Shown: positions 1 to 7,734 of the stretch, piece after piece
Layout of the letters: every line of letters starts with the position of its first letter
Position numbering within the stretch: the stretch's first letter is position 1
Assembly: GCA_946631075.1 (NCBI GenBank)
Contig: CAMOZS010000050.1
Span: forward strand, 1 to 10,169
Origin: an uncultured Bacillota bacterium
GTDB lineage: Bacteria; Bacillota; Clostridia; Peptostreptococcales; Anaerovoracaceae
Direction: 5' to 3'
DNA length: 10,169 bases
Notes under the pieces: generated by a model
What the model was told of the DNA's origin: nothing
The model's database searches: none
The model's input: the letters and a program-made list of their open reading frames with translations, nothing else
Made by a program: the position numbers and the translations under genes

Positions 1-2794
1 CCTTCTCTGTGCTCAGCTTGCCGTCCTTATCCAGGTACTTGCCGTCCTCGTTCTGGACGGTGAACTTCAGGGCTCCTTCGAACTCAGCCTCGGTGATGTT
101 ATCGCCGTCGACTGTCTTCTCAATGACCAGGTTACCCTTCTGAGTCGCATTGCGGAATACGATCTGTTCTGCCGTCTTATCCGCTTCTGCTGTAAGATTT
201 CCTTTGCCGTCATCCTTTACTGTTACGCAAACGATATGGGAAGCATCATCATAATCGATTCCCTTGGCATTGGTATTCTTTTCAACGATCTTGTAGTAGT
301 GTTTGGTCCCCTGGGGATCGGTTCCTGCATCGGTCGCTGTATACTCGATCTTGCTGAATGTGACCTTACCCTGGGCATCGTTGGCCTTGGTCTCTGTATA
401 GACCGTCTCACCTTCCGCCGGAGTGATCGCCGTTCCTTTTTCATCGGCCACTTCCGTCAGTGTGAACTCGAAAGCTCCTTCTTCCGGCGCCTTGCCATCC
501 AGCAGCTTGCTGGCGCCAAGCTCTACCTCAGCCTTTGCGTCATAGTGGTTAAAGACTCTGCCGAAGGTGTACTCTTCACCGGCGACATCGATGTCACGAA
601 CGTTATTATCCGTCTTTCCGGACGCCATGTCTTCTGCACTAAGATATCTGTAGTAAGTCATCGTGAAGACGATCTTGTCCTCTACGACTTCCGCGTGGAG
701 TTTGATGTTGATCTGGCCGTCCCAGTTCTTCACGCCCTCCTTCGTTTCTCCCGCGTCCTTCTCTTTGATCACATAGTAGAAATCGCCGTTGGGCTGCGCG
801 GCTATCATGCTCTCAGTGTACTGGATCGCATTGAAGTCAACGGTTGCCAGATTAGTGTTCTGTACCGTCTGCAGAGGATCGCCGGTCACGTTGAAGCTGC
901 TGTCTGCCGCGTACAGAGAGAAGTCAAAGTTCCTGCCGCCGAGGCCCATCTCCTTGCCGGAGGCGTCTTTCATTCCTTTATATGTGGTGAAACGCAGGTT
1001 TCTTGATACGTCGGCCATCGACTGTGGGGTGTAATGACGATCCCTGTAGACAAAATGGAACTCGCAGCCGTCGGTCGTTACCTTACCTCCGCTGACGATC
1101 CAGCCCGCGCTGGTTCCCCTCACATCGACATCGCCCTTCGGGACCAGGAAAACACCTGCACATGTATCCATGGTGACCTTAGTCGCGTTAGGGATATTCC
1201 AGATCACCTTCTGGGCGATCTGTTCATCGATACGGTCGTTGATCGGTGAATTCTGTCCGCTCGGACTGAAGGTCGAAAACCTGTCGTCCTTAGTATTCTT
1301 ATCCTCGTCGGGTAACGTGACGATCATCTTCTTCAGTTCCACAGGTTTTGAACCCAGAACATTGATGACGATGACCTGATCCGGTTTCTTGTGGAGATGC
1401 AGGGAAGTCTGCATGCCGATCACCGTCCGGATCATCGAGTAATCCGGGGAATCCGGAACGTTGAGGTAGATGACCGCGTCATCCGCGTACTTTGTCGTGT
1501 CGACAACCAGCTGGTTCTGGTCGGTCACGACATCGTTGGTCAGATCGATGGTGGTCGCGTGACTTGCCATCAGCTGTGACTTGGAGTCCGCGCCATCTAT
1601 CATCGACTGAACATTATTCTTAATCGTATTCTCTTCTTCGTATATCAGATTGACTTTATCTTTTCCGCCGCCATCGATCTGGACATAATCGTTAACGGAA
1701 TTCTCGTAGGATTTAGGCAGGTACACATCGTACTGCACTTCCTGTCCCTGGTATGTGTTCGTTCCGAACCGCAGCTTATTCAGCGCGATCTCTCCGATCT
1801 GATAAGGAACGTTCCATGTTCCTGCCAGGTCAGGTTCACCGTTGATCTGCCCCGAGTTCTTGAACGTCTTTACCGCGAAGTTGGTCTGCTGGTGGTTCTT
1901 CTGATCATAGGTATCCGCAACGATCCCGTATTCTACCGCACGTCCCAGGGCCAGCTTGAAGTTGACCTGAGAGTTGGTCTGGTCTGCCAACCCGTATTTC
2001 TCCGGGTTCGATTCGAACGAAATGATCGAGAAGTTATCCAGTGCAAAGGCTGCGCTCTCCTTTTTCCCCACAGCAATATCAGCATCGACTGTTTCTACGA
2101 CAATGTCTGATGCCTTGATCTTGGTTGCTTCTGCTGTGGAATCAAAAGAATCTCTCACCTTTTCCTTCAGAGGAAGGTGCAGGATCTGTACATCGTCTTT
2201 TGACGATGCGTTCAAAGAGCCGCTCAACTGGTCATCCTTGAACCGGATGCTGACCTCTACATCCCCTGACGCCGGCTGGATCTCTTCGGATCCTTCCATG
2301 AAGGCGATATCATAGAGGAGCGTGTTCTCGCCGGTGCAGACCCCGGCCTGTCCGGCCTTCGCGTTAAGGGCCGCCATGTAGGCGTCATAATTGTAGCCCT
2401 CTGTTTCAGGCCCTACCGGCGTTACCAGCAGCTCCGCATCATCCGGAATGGCGGACGCTTCGCTGAGCACGGCCGTCACTTCGATCTGGCCGTCGCTGTA
2501 GTGATATTCCGTTCTTTCCGCGGAAGCTTTCTCTTCAGCAGGCTCACTCTTCTCCGCTTTCTCTGCGGGAACAGTGACTTCCGTTTCCTTCGTCTGATCC
2601 TGGGCTTCCGGTTCCTTGACGGAATCTTCCGTTATCGAATCTCCTGCTTTTTCAACTTGCTCTTCGCTCTGCACGGCCGGGGCAGCGGTCTCATCTGCCG
2701 GCACTTCATGCGCAAACGAAAAAGCGCTTCCGGTCCCTTGGATCATCGCCAATGCCAAAAGGATCGCGATGACCTTCCTGACTGTCCATTTCAT
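1..2794 (-). CDS. Large secreted surface adhesin with choice-of-anchor-A-like and pilin-type isopeptide domains, 3' end outside window
   Basis: The frame is open from the ATG at 2794 to the window edge (931 codons, no stop), so the C-terminus and any LPXTG anchor are not seen. AAGGAG lies 7 bases before the start. Residues 1-28 form a signal peptide (basic start, hydrophobic core, cleavage probably after SFA). Residues 30-85 are a Glu/Ala/Lys-rich linker. Residues 85-265 resemble the beta-rich N-terminal region common in clostridial Cna-type proteins. Residues about 275-595 resemble the choice-of-anchor A adhesive domain (EYGIVAD and NFAVK near its start, WNIPNAT and GWIVSGG near its end). 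Two FctA/Spy0128-like domains follow, with candidate Lys-Glu-Asn triads K606/E678/N749 and K763/E838/N882; in this family such triads form intramolecular Lys-Asn bonds that stiffen stalks. A third repeat starts near K893. The role is probably adhesion or a surface stalk; the ligand is unknown. Base composition looks less GC-rich than in the other genes. Confidence 0.85.
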   Translation of the reverse strand, partial: MKWTVRKVIAILLALAMIQGTGSAFSFAHEVPADETAAPAVQSEEQVEKAGDSITEDSVKEPEAQDQTKETEVTVPAEKAEKSEPAEEKASAERTEYHYSDGQIEVTAVLSEASAIPDDAELLVTPVGPETEGYNYDAYMAALNAKAGQAGVCTGENTLLYDIAFMEGSEEIQPASGDVEVSIRFKDDQLSGSLNASSKDDVQILHLPLKEKVRDSFDSTAEATKIKASDIVVETVDADIAVGKKESAAFALDNFSIISFESNPEKYGLADQTNSQVNFKLALGRAVEYGIVADTYDQKNHQQTNFAVKTFKNSGQINGEPDLAGTWNVPYQIGEIALNKLRFGTNTYQGQEVQYDVYLPKSYENSVNDYVQIDGGGKDKVNLIYEEENTIKNNVQSMIDGADSKSQLMASHATTIDLTNDVVTDQNQLVVDTTKYADDAVIYLNVPDSPDYSMIRTVIGMQTSLHLHKKPDQVIVINVLGSKPVELKKMIVTLPDEDKNTKDDRFSTFSPSGQNSPINDRIDEQIAQKVIWNIPNATKVTMDTCAGVFLVPKGDVDVRGTSAGWIVSGGKVTTDGCEFHFVYRDRHYTPQSMADVSRNLRFTTYKGMKDASGKEMGLGGRNFDFSLYAADSSFNVTGDPLQTVQNTNLATVDFNAIQYTESMIAAQPNGDFYYVIKEKDAGETKEGVKNWDGQINIKLHAEVVEDKIVFTMTYYRYLSAEDMASGKTDNNVRDIDVAGEEYTFGRVFNHYDAKAEVELGASKLLDGKAPEEGAFEFTLTEVADEKGTAITPAEGETVYTETKANDAQGKVTFSKIEYTATDAGTDPQGTKHYYKIVEKNTNAKGIDYDDASHIVCVTVKDDGKGNLTAEADKTAEQIVFRNATQKGNLVIEKTVDGDNITEAEFEGALKFTVQNEDGKYLDKDGKLSTEK

Positions 2795-2801
2795 AATACG
2801 T

Positions 2802-2808
2802 CTCCTTC
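2802..2808 (-). promoter_or_regulatory. Ribosome binding site of the surface adhesin
   Basis: The minus strand reads GAAGGAG, with 7 bases between it and the ATG at 2794. This supports the chosen start, which is also the one that gives a complete signal peptide. Confidence 0.8.
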
Positions 2809-2852
2809 GAATACGGTATTAAGTTTCAGATCGGTTCAGGGGAACGAAACAT

Positions 2853-2868
2853 GCGAAATCGATTTCGC
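2853..2868. promoter_or_regulatory. Perfect 16-base palindrome upstream of the adhesin, candidate operator
   Basis: GCGAAATCGATTTCGC is its own reverse complement and lies 59-74 bases before the adhesin start, between the upstream terminator and the ribosome site. No T-run follows it on either strand, so it does not look like a terminator. A symmetric site of this size in a promoter region fits a dimeric repressor or activator. I could not place convincing -35 and -10 boxes beside it, so its position relative to the transcription start is unknown. Confidence 0.45.
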
Positions 2869-2910
2869 TATGCTCATTAAAAAAACCCCCCTACACACCA
2901 TAATCATCCT

Positions 2911-2943
2911 AACAAAAAGACAGAGGTGATTCAAACCTCTGTC
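2911..2943 (-). terminator. Intrinsic terminator of the kinase operon
   Basis: Bases 2919-2927 and 2935-2943 form a perfect 9-base-pair stem (GACAGAGGT / ACCTCTGTC) around a 7-base loop. On the minus strand the stem is followed by TTTTTGTT. It begins 65 bases after the kinase stop codon and precedes the adhesin leader, so it separates the two transcription units. Confidence 0.85.
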
Positions 2944-3007
2944 ACAAAACTCCTTTTTCAGGCACGAATGTTACTCAGCCCGGACGAGCCGGAGGTCCCG
3001 GCCGTCA

Positions 3008-4777
3008 TCAGAAGTACTCTTTATCGCTGTCCCGGAAATACCCCTTGTCGCTTCCGGAGCTTTTGCTCCCGGAGCTTCCTCCTCCGGATTTTTTCTTCGA
3101 TGAGCCTGAGGATCCGCCGGACCCGCCGTAGTTATAGTAGGTCTGGACCGGCGCCGGAGGATCGGTGACCTTGACCGAAACTTCCTTCCTGCAGCCGCCG
3201 GCTTCCGCAACCAGAGTCGTCTGCCCCGCGGCCACAGCAGTGACCCGGCCTTTCTTACTGACCTTTGCCACCGAAGTGTCCTCGACCGTCCAGCGGATCT
3301 TCTCATCGGCGAACCTCTCCGGTTTCAGCTCTGGCTTCAGGGTCTTCTCGTCCCCTGTCTCAAGTTCGATGGGATCCCCCAGGTCCTCAATAGCCGTCAC
3401 CTTCGGCACCACCTTGACCTCCACCGACCGGCTGTACTCGTCCGCCGCCATGGTCAGGACCCCGGACCCTACCGCCTCCGCAGTGATCCGGCCCTTTTCA
3501 TCCACCCGGAACACAGCTTCATCCGATGAGGTGAACGTGATGGGCTCGTCAGCGAACCGGTCCGGAAGGATCTTATAGTCCGGCTGCATGCTTTCCCCGA
3601 TGTAGATCCTGTTCTTCGCCTCGATCCCTTCGATGGATTCGATCTCATGGGGGATCACCGCGTAGATGACCGCTCCGCAGGCAAGCAGGATCCCGGCGAC
3701 GACCGCTATGATCCGCCAGATGGGGCGCCTGCGCTCCGCTGCTTCTTCTGCAAAAGCAGGCCGGTCCCCAGGCTCGCCGGCCCCGGTCTCTCCGGCCGCC
3801 GATGCGGCAACCCGGGCCGCGCCAGCCTTTGCATCAGCCAGCCCAAGGCTCTCGCCCCGCTGCAGCCGCTCAAGGTCTTCCCGCATCTGGCCGGCATCCT
3901 GGTAACGGTCCCCGGGATCATAGGCGCAGGCTTTGACCACGATCCGCTTCAGGTCCTCCGAACCGTGGGCCGGAAGGGGGATCTCATGGCGGACGATCCT
4001 CTTGGCGAAGGCCTGCTCGGCATCATCATGGGAAATGACGGCCGGCGCCGGAGGCATGAAAAGATTCCTCCCGTCGTTCAGGCACTGGTAGAGCACCATC
4101 CCGAGGGAATAGATATCCGCGGTCCCGTCGTAGTGTTCGCCCCGGTAGACCTCCGGGGCCATGTAGGTATAGGTTCCCTTTCGGGAGAGGAAAGTCTGGG
4201 TCGTCTCGGTGATCTTGGCTATGCCGAAGTCTCCCAGCTTGTAATCGCCGCTGGGCGCGACGAAGATATTGGCCGGTTTGATATCCCGGTGGATGATCCC
4301 GTACTGGCGGCACAGCTCCAGGCCCTCGCAGAGGTCCGCGCCCATCTTCAGGATCTCCGTCTCGGTCATCTGGCGGCCCTGATAGTATTCGTGCAGGGGG
4401 GTCAGAAGCTCCACCCGCAGGAGGATGTCCCAGCCGGGATCGTCCCTGTGAGCGATGATCTGATGGTCCTCGTAGCTGACGATGTGGCTGTTGCCCTTGA
4501 GCCTGGTCATACAGCGGAATTCGTTGGCCACATTGTCCGTGATCTTCCGGTAGTAATCCTTCAGCTCCTCCTCGGAGACGCCGCTGAAGAGGACCGACTT
4601 GATCTCGTCCTCGCCGCCGGCCGGGATGGTGATCGCCTTCAGGGCCGACCGGATGGTGACCCCGAACTCATCGGTACGCTCGATCTCATATACCTTTCCC
4701 GCGGCGCCGGAACCGATCTCTTTCGTGATATGCCAGGAGCCGAAAAGCGGCTCATACATGCGGTAGTCCCTGTCCAT
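3008..4777 (-). CDS. Membrane Ser/Thr protein kinase with Big2-like extracellular domains
   Basis: This 589-residue protein has an N-terminal Hanks-type kinase domain, one membrane span and an extracellular C-terminus. The catalytic motifs are intact: glycine loop IGSGAAGKVY (21-30), K47 in ALKAI, a likely helix-C E86, HRDIKPAN (163-170), DFG (183-185) and APE (207-209), with several Thr/Ser in the activation loop. An Ala/Gly/Glu-rich linker (about 305-350) leads to the span at about 354-376. Outside are two Big2-like Ig folds (about 379-457 and 459-538) and a Gly/Ser/Lys tail (551-589) ending in two SDK-x-YF units. Typical Firmicutes PrkC/Stk kinases carry PASTA repeats there; none are seen. 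The stop of the LRR gene is 2 bases before this start, so translation is probably coupled. The best ribosome site (GGAAGGTGA) is 13 bases from M1, rather far; M7 with AGGGA upstream is an alternative start. It should phosphorylate cytoplasmic targets in response to an envelope signal; both are unknown. Confidence 0.92.
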   Translation of the reverse strand: MDRDYRMYEPLFGSWHITKEIGSGAAGKVYEIERTDEFGVTIRSALKAITIPAGGEDEIKSVLFSGVSEEELKDYYRKITDNVANEFRCMTRLKGNSHIVSYEDHQIIAHRDDPGWDILLRVELLTPLHEYYQGRQMTETEILKMGADLCEGLELCRQYGIIHRDIKPANIFVAPSGDYKLGDFGIAKITETTQTFLSRKGTYTYMAPEVYRGEHYDGTADIYSLGMVLYQCLNDGRNLFMPPAPAVISHDDAEQAFAKRIVRHEIPLPAHGSEDLKRIVVKACAYDPGDRYQDAGQMREDLERLQRGESLGLADAKAGAARVAASAAGETGAGEPGDRPAFAEEAAERRRPIWRIIAVVAGILLACGAVIYAVIPHEIESIEGIEAKNRIYIGESMQPDYKILPDRFADEPITFTSSDEAVFRVDEKGRITAEAVGSGVLTMAADEYSRSVEVKVVPKVTAIEDLGDPIELETGDEKTLKPELKPERFADEKIRWTVEDTSVAKVSKKGRVTAVAAGQTTLVAEAGGCRKEVSVKVTDPPAPVQTYYNYGGSGGSSGSSKKKSGGGSSGSKSSGSDKGYFRDSDKEYF

Positions 4778-4779
4778 AG

Positions 4780-6549
4780 CTAGCGGATCTTCACCTTCCT
4801 TACCTTGGAAAAGTCGCTGTAATAGGTCCTGCTGCCCACCCTGGTATAGGCGCGCAGCTTGTACTTATAGGTCTTTCCTTTCGTCAGGCCACGGTGGGTG
4901 ACCGACTTGACCTTCGAGGATTCCGTCAGGACGCGGGTAAACTTCTTGCTGCCCGGGAACTTGACATAGAGCTGATAGCCCCTGGCCCCGGGGACCCTGT
5001 TCCAGGACAGCTTCACCTTCCTGCTGCCCTTTTTAGCCTTGAGGGCCGGCGCCTTCAGCCTGGCTTTGACCGTGACCGTCCGGACCGCTTTGGCAAAACC
5101 GCCGGATGCCCTGGCAGTCACCGTGATCCTGACCGTCCCCGGCCGCAGGATCCGGACCACTCCCTTGGTGGAAACGGTCGCGATGTCTTCATTGCCGCTT
5201 TCATAAGACAGATCAGTCTTCGCCTTCTGGGCCAGAGAGAAACCGGCGCAGCCGAGATTTTTCTCGAATCCCGCCGGACCGGTAATGGTCTGGGGCTGGA
5301 ACATGGGCTCTTCATCGATATCCTTAAAGACATATTCATCAGCATGGTCGCTGACATATTGATAAGCATAGGTAAATTCCCCGTCCTCTCCCCGGGTATG
5401 GCCGTAGATGACCGCGTAGGGACCCATCATAGGCCCGTCCAGAGATCCATATACGATCTCCTTCACCGAGTCCGGCACATAGACCGCCTTCAGGGACTCG
5501 CATCCGGTGCAGACATTGGTCCCGATCTTCTCCAGGCCTTCGGGGAAGACAAGATACTCCAGACTTTGGGCGTAGGCAAAACCCCATCCCCTGATCTCCC
5601 GCAGGGTCCCGGGCAGTTCGATCTCCTTGAGTTTGCTGATCATAAAAGCGCTGTCCCCGATGGCCGTCACGCCTTCCGGCACACGGTAAGCGTCTCCCGG
5701 CCGGACCGGAGGACAGAAGAGAAGGACCGACCCGTCTTCAGAGAAGAGGGCTCCGTCCGCCGATTCCAGATTCGGATTGTCTTCCGCCACCGTCACACTT
5801 TCCAGGGCGCTGCAGCGGGAAAAATTGCTGCCGCCGATGTATGAAAGCATGTTCAGATCCATCGACCTGAGTCTGGGGCAGGCCCAGAAGCTGTCCCAGT
5901 AGCTGCTGATCCCTGAGGACAGGGTGACTTCCTCAAGTTCCTGGGTACGGCTGAAAGCTCTGGACCACAGGGTGGTCACCGTCTCCGGGATCACATAGGA
6001 TCTTCCCGGGCGGAGGGGCGGATAGAGAATGAGGGCGGTCATGTCTCTGCTGAAGAGGATGCCGTCCGATACGGTGAAGGCCGGGTTGTCCTCCGCGACT
6101 TCGATCGTCTCAAGGGACAAGGTCTCGCCCAGCCGGGTCCAGCCTCCGTAGGTCTCGCCCATATCCTCCACCTGGTTCAGGTCGATAGACTGAAGGGCGG
6201 AGCATTTGTAGAAGGCGGAGTCCGGCAGGCTCACCACCCCGTCCGGAAGGCTCACCCTTGTGATCGAGCAGTTTTCCTGGAAGGCGTCAGCCTCGATGGC
6301 GCTGACCGGGATCCCCTCGATGGCCTCCGGAATATCAACTTCATAGTATTTCTCCTGGCTCTCGCAGCCGGTGATGACAGCTGTCTCCCCGTCTGTCCGG
6401 GCGGTCAGTGTCACCCCGTCCTCCTGCCAGGTCAGCTCCCGGCTGTCTTCTGCAAAGGCTGGGGCCTGCAGTCCGGAAAACACGGCCATGCCCAGAAGGC
6501 ACGCCAGAATAATAACATATATCGGATGGAATTTAACGTCCTGGATCAT
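4780..6549 (-). CDS. Secreted BspA-like leucine-rich repeat protein with Big2 and FN3 domains
   Basis: This 589-residue protein has a signal peptide (1-33, cleavage likely after AFA), LRR_5/BspA-type repeats (about 70-400, recurring units such as AFxxCxxLxxIxLP), a Big2-like Ig fold (about 418-497) and a C-terminal fibronectin type III-like domain (about 498-589, with KLSWNRVPGARGYQLY and YKYKLRAY). Two longer blocks at 145-203 and 249-303 share VAEDNP, LF, PP-x-RPG and a following VPE/IPE. BspA-like proteins bind host proteins or other cells in several anaerobes. No LPXTG, C-terminal membrane span or lipobox is visible, so it is either released or held by other wall contacts. GGAG lies 7 bases before the ATG. 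It sits 32 bases after the HTH-like gene and 2 bases before the kinase gene. A partner or ligand role for the kinase is inferred from this position only. Confidence 0.9.
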   Translation of the reverse strand: MIQDVKFHPIYVIILACLLGMAVFSGLQAPAFAEDSRELTWQEDGVTLTARTDGETAVITGCESQEKYYEVDIPEAIEGIPVSAIEADAFQENCSITRVSLPDGVVSLPDSAFYKCSALQSIDLNQVEDMGETYGGWTRLGETLSLETIEVAEDNPAFTVSDGILFSRDMTALILYPPLRPGRSYVIPETVTTLWSRAFSRTQELEEVTLSSGISSYWDSFWACPRLRSMDLNMLSYIGGSNFSRCSALESVTVAEDNPNLESADGALFSEDGSVLLFCPPVRPGDAYRVPEGVTAIGDSAFMISKLKEIELPGTLREIRGWGFAYAQSLEYLVFPEGLEKIGTNVCTGCESLKAVYVPDSVKEIVYGSLDGPMMGPYAVIYGHTRGEDGEFTYAYQYVSDHADEYVFKDIDEEPMFQPQTITGPAGFEKNLGCAGFSLAQKAKTDLSYESGNEDIATVSTKGVVRILRPGTVRITVTARASGGFAKAVRTVTVKARLKAPALKAKKGSRKVKLSWNRVPGARGYQLYVKFPGSKKFTRVLTESSKVKSVTHRGLTKGKTYKYKLRAYTRVGSRTYYSDFSKVRKVKIR

Positions 6550-6581
6550 CGATCGTCTCCGCTTCCCTTTTTGCTGCTCAA

Positions 6582-7610
6582 TTAACTGTATGGGAATATC
6601 TGTCCCCTTTTTTTGTACTCCTCCTGAAGGTCTCTGCGCAGATTCAGCATTTCCTGAACCGCCGCCTGCTTCTGTTCACCGGTCAGTTCCGGTCCCCCGT
6701 CTTCTTCGAAGCAGGTTTGCTTGTAGGCTTTCTGCAGGGGCCGCTTCTGCTCCCACGCAGCCAGCATTTCGATCAGTTCGCCCTCTTCCTCTTTTTCTCT
6801 CAGAGGCGCGTAGCCCATCAGGTCGAGATACCGATCGATCTGGGCCCGGGTCATCCCCAGGGCCAGGCAAAGGCTGATGTGGGTCTTCCGGTTCTTGGGG
6901 ATCGATTTGAAGGTGACCTTGCGGACCGGTTTCCTCCGGTCCATGGTGTGTACCGTCTCACTGTCACCGGAAAGAAAGTTGATCATGCTGTCGTCCAGGT
7001 AGCCCCGCAGGGAATTGAGGGATTTGCCGCCGGATCCATCGCTGCCCGGTTCCAGTATACAGGCCAGCTGCCGGTCCAGCATCCTCCGCGGCTTGGAATA
7101 GGCCGTCTTGAAGGAATCCATGTGGTCGATGATGAACTGGCGCAGTCCCCTGAAGGCATCATCATAGCTGATCTTCTCAAGCTCCATCTCCAGATCGGAG
7201 GTGTCGATGCTCCCCAGCGTGATCTCATCCCACAGCTGGGTATATATGGCCAGAGCCGCCTCCTGGCAGTCTTCGAACTTCCTGAAATAGTTGGTCCTTC
7301 CCTCTTCCTTTTCGTTCAGACCGATCAGATAGATCCAGATCAGATCCTCGGTCACGTCCTTCACATAGAGGCTGCGATGGCTGCTGTACTCCCGGATCCA
7401 TCGGTCGATGGTTTCCAAAGGCTGGCGCAGGGCCATTCCGATCCCGATGAACCGCCTTCTCTTCTTGGGGACCTTGGCGTAAAAAACGGTCTCCCTGCCG
7501 TTATATGGCGCGCCGACATAATCTGCGATATATTCCAGATCGACGTTCTGCTCTCTGATCAACTCATCCAGCGTTGCCCGCCACTGTCTGTCACGGTGTA
7601 GATTCGACAT
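6582..7610 (-). CDS. Cytoplasmic protein with two copies of an HTH-like motif, function unknown
   Basis: This 342-residue protein has no signal peptide or membrane span. It carries two related segments, about 46-98 and 236-288, which share the pattern (V/I)PK-x-R, then AL with an IDR about nine residues further on, then a Leu-rich helix. Each looks like the second half of an XRE-type helix-turn-helix fold, and residues 11-35 could supply the first helices of copy one. The segment between (100-230) and the charged C-terminus (290-342) are predicted mostly helical by eye. It is the first gene after a promoter and leads into the LRR protein and the kinase, so it may be a regulator or kinase substrate; nothing in the sequence proves DNA binding. 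The ribosome site is weak (GGAAAGAG, 9 bases from the ATG). An in-frame TAA lies 13 codons upstream with no other start between, which supports M1. Confidence 0.8.
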   Translation of the reverse strand: MSNLHRDRQWRATLDELIREQNVDLEYIADYVGAPYNGRETVFYAKVPKKRRRFIGIGMALRQPLETIDRWIREYSSHRSLYVKDVTEDLIWIYLIGLNEKEEGRTNYFRKFEDCQEAALAIYTQLWDEITLGSIDTSDLEMELEKISYDDAFRGLRQFIIDHMDSFKTAYSKPRRMLDRQLACILEPGSDGSGGKSLNSLRGYLDDSMINFLSGDSETVHTMDRRKPVRKVTFKSIPKNRKTHISLCLALGMTRAQIDRYLDLMGYAPLREKEEEGELIEMLAAWEQKRPLQKAYKQTCFEEDGGPELTGEQKQAAVQEMLNLRRDLQEEYKKRGQIFPYS

Positions 7611-7671
7611 TTTCTCTGTCTCTTTCCGGAGGGCTTCCTTTTCTGCTTATAATAATGAAAACGGACACATT

Positions 7672-7703
7672 ATTATACCATCAGGACAGAGTAACAGTTT
7701 CAA
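7672..7703 (-). promoter_or_regulatory. Extended -10 promoter for the HTH-like/LRR/kinase operon
   Basis: The minus strand has a perfect TATAAT (7672-7677) preceded by TGG, giving an extended -10 element. A possible -35 TTGAAA (7698-7703) lies 20 bases upstream, longer than the usual 17, so the extended -10 probably matters most. Transcription would start near 7665, giving a leader of roughly 55 bases. The promoter lies in the 124-base gap after the GNAT gene, where I see no convincing terminator, so some readthrough from upstream is possible. Confidence 0.65.
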
Positions 7704-7734
7704 AAAATAACTGCCGGCCCTCTCCCGCGCCGCC

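Noticed and set aside
236..1006. A 256-codon open frame on the plus strand within the adhesin
   Set aside because: The minus-strand frame is continuous for 931 codons with a signal peptide and recognisable domains. The plus-strand frame is its shadow.
2795..2900. A sigma-70 promoter for the adhesin
   Set aside because: TTAATA near 2817-2822 could serve as a -10, but no acceptable -35 lies at the right distance, so no promoter is called.
3647..4783. A 378-codon open frame on the plus strand, opposite the kinase gene
   Set aside because: It mirrors the kinase gene, whose catalytic motifs are all intact on the minus strand. The plus-strand product shows no recognisable domain, and long antisense frames are common in GC-rich coding DNA.
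7704..7734. Possible terminator after the GNAT gene (GC-rich stretch followed by a T-run on the minus strand)
   Set aside because: The TTATTTTTT run is present, but I can form only a 4-base-pair stem in the GC-rich part, so it does not meet the standard for an intrinsic terminator.
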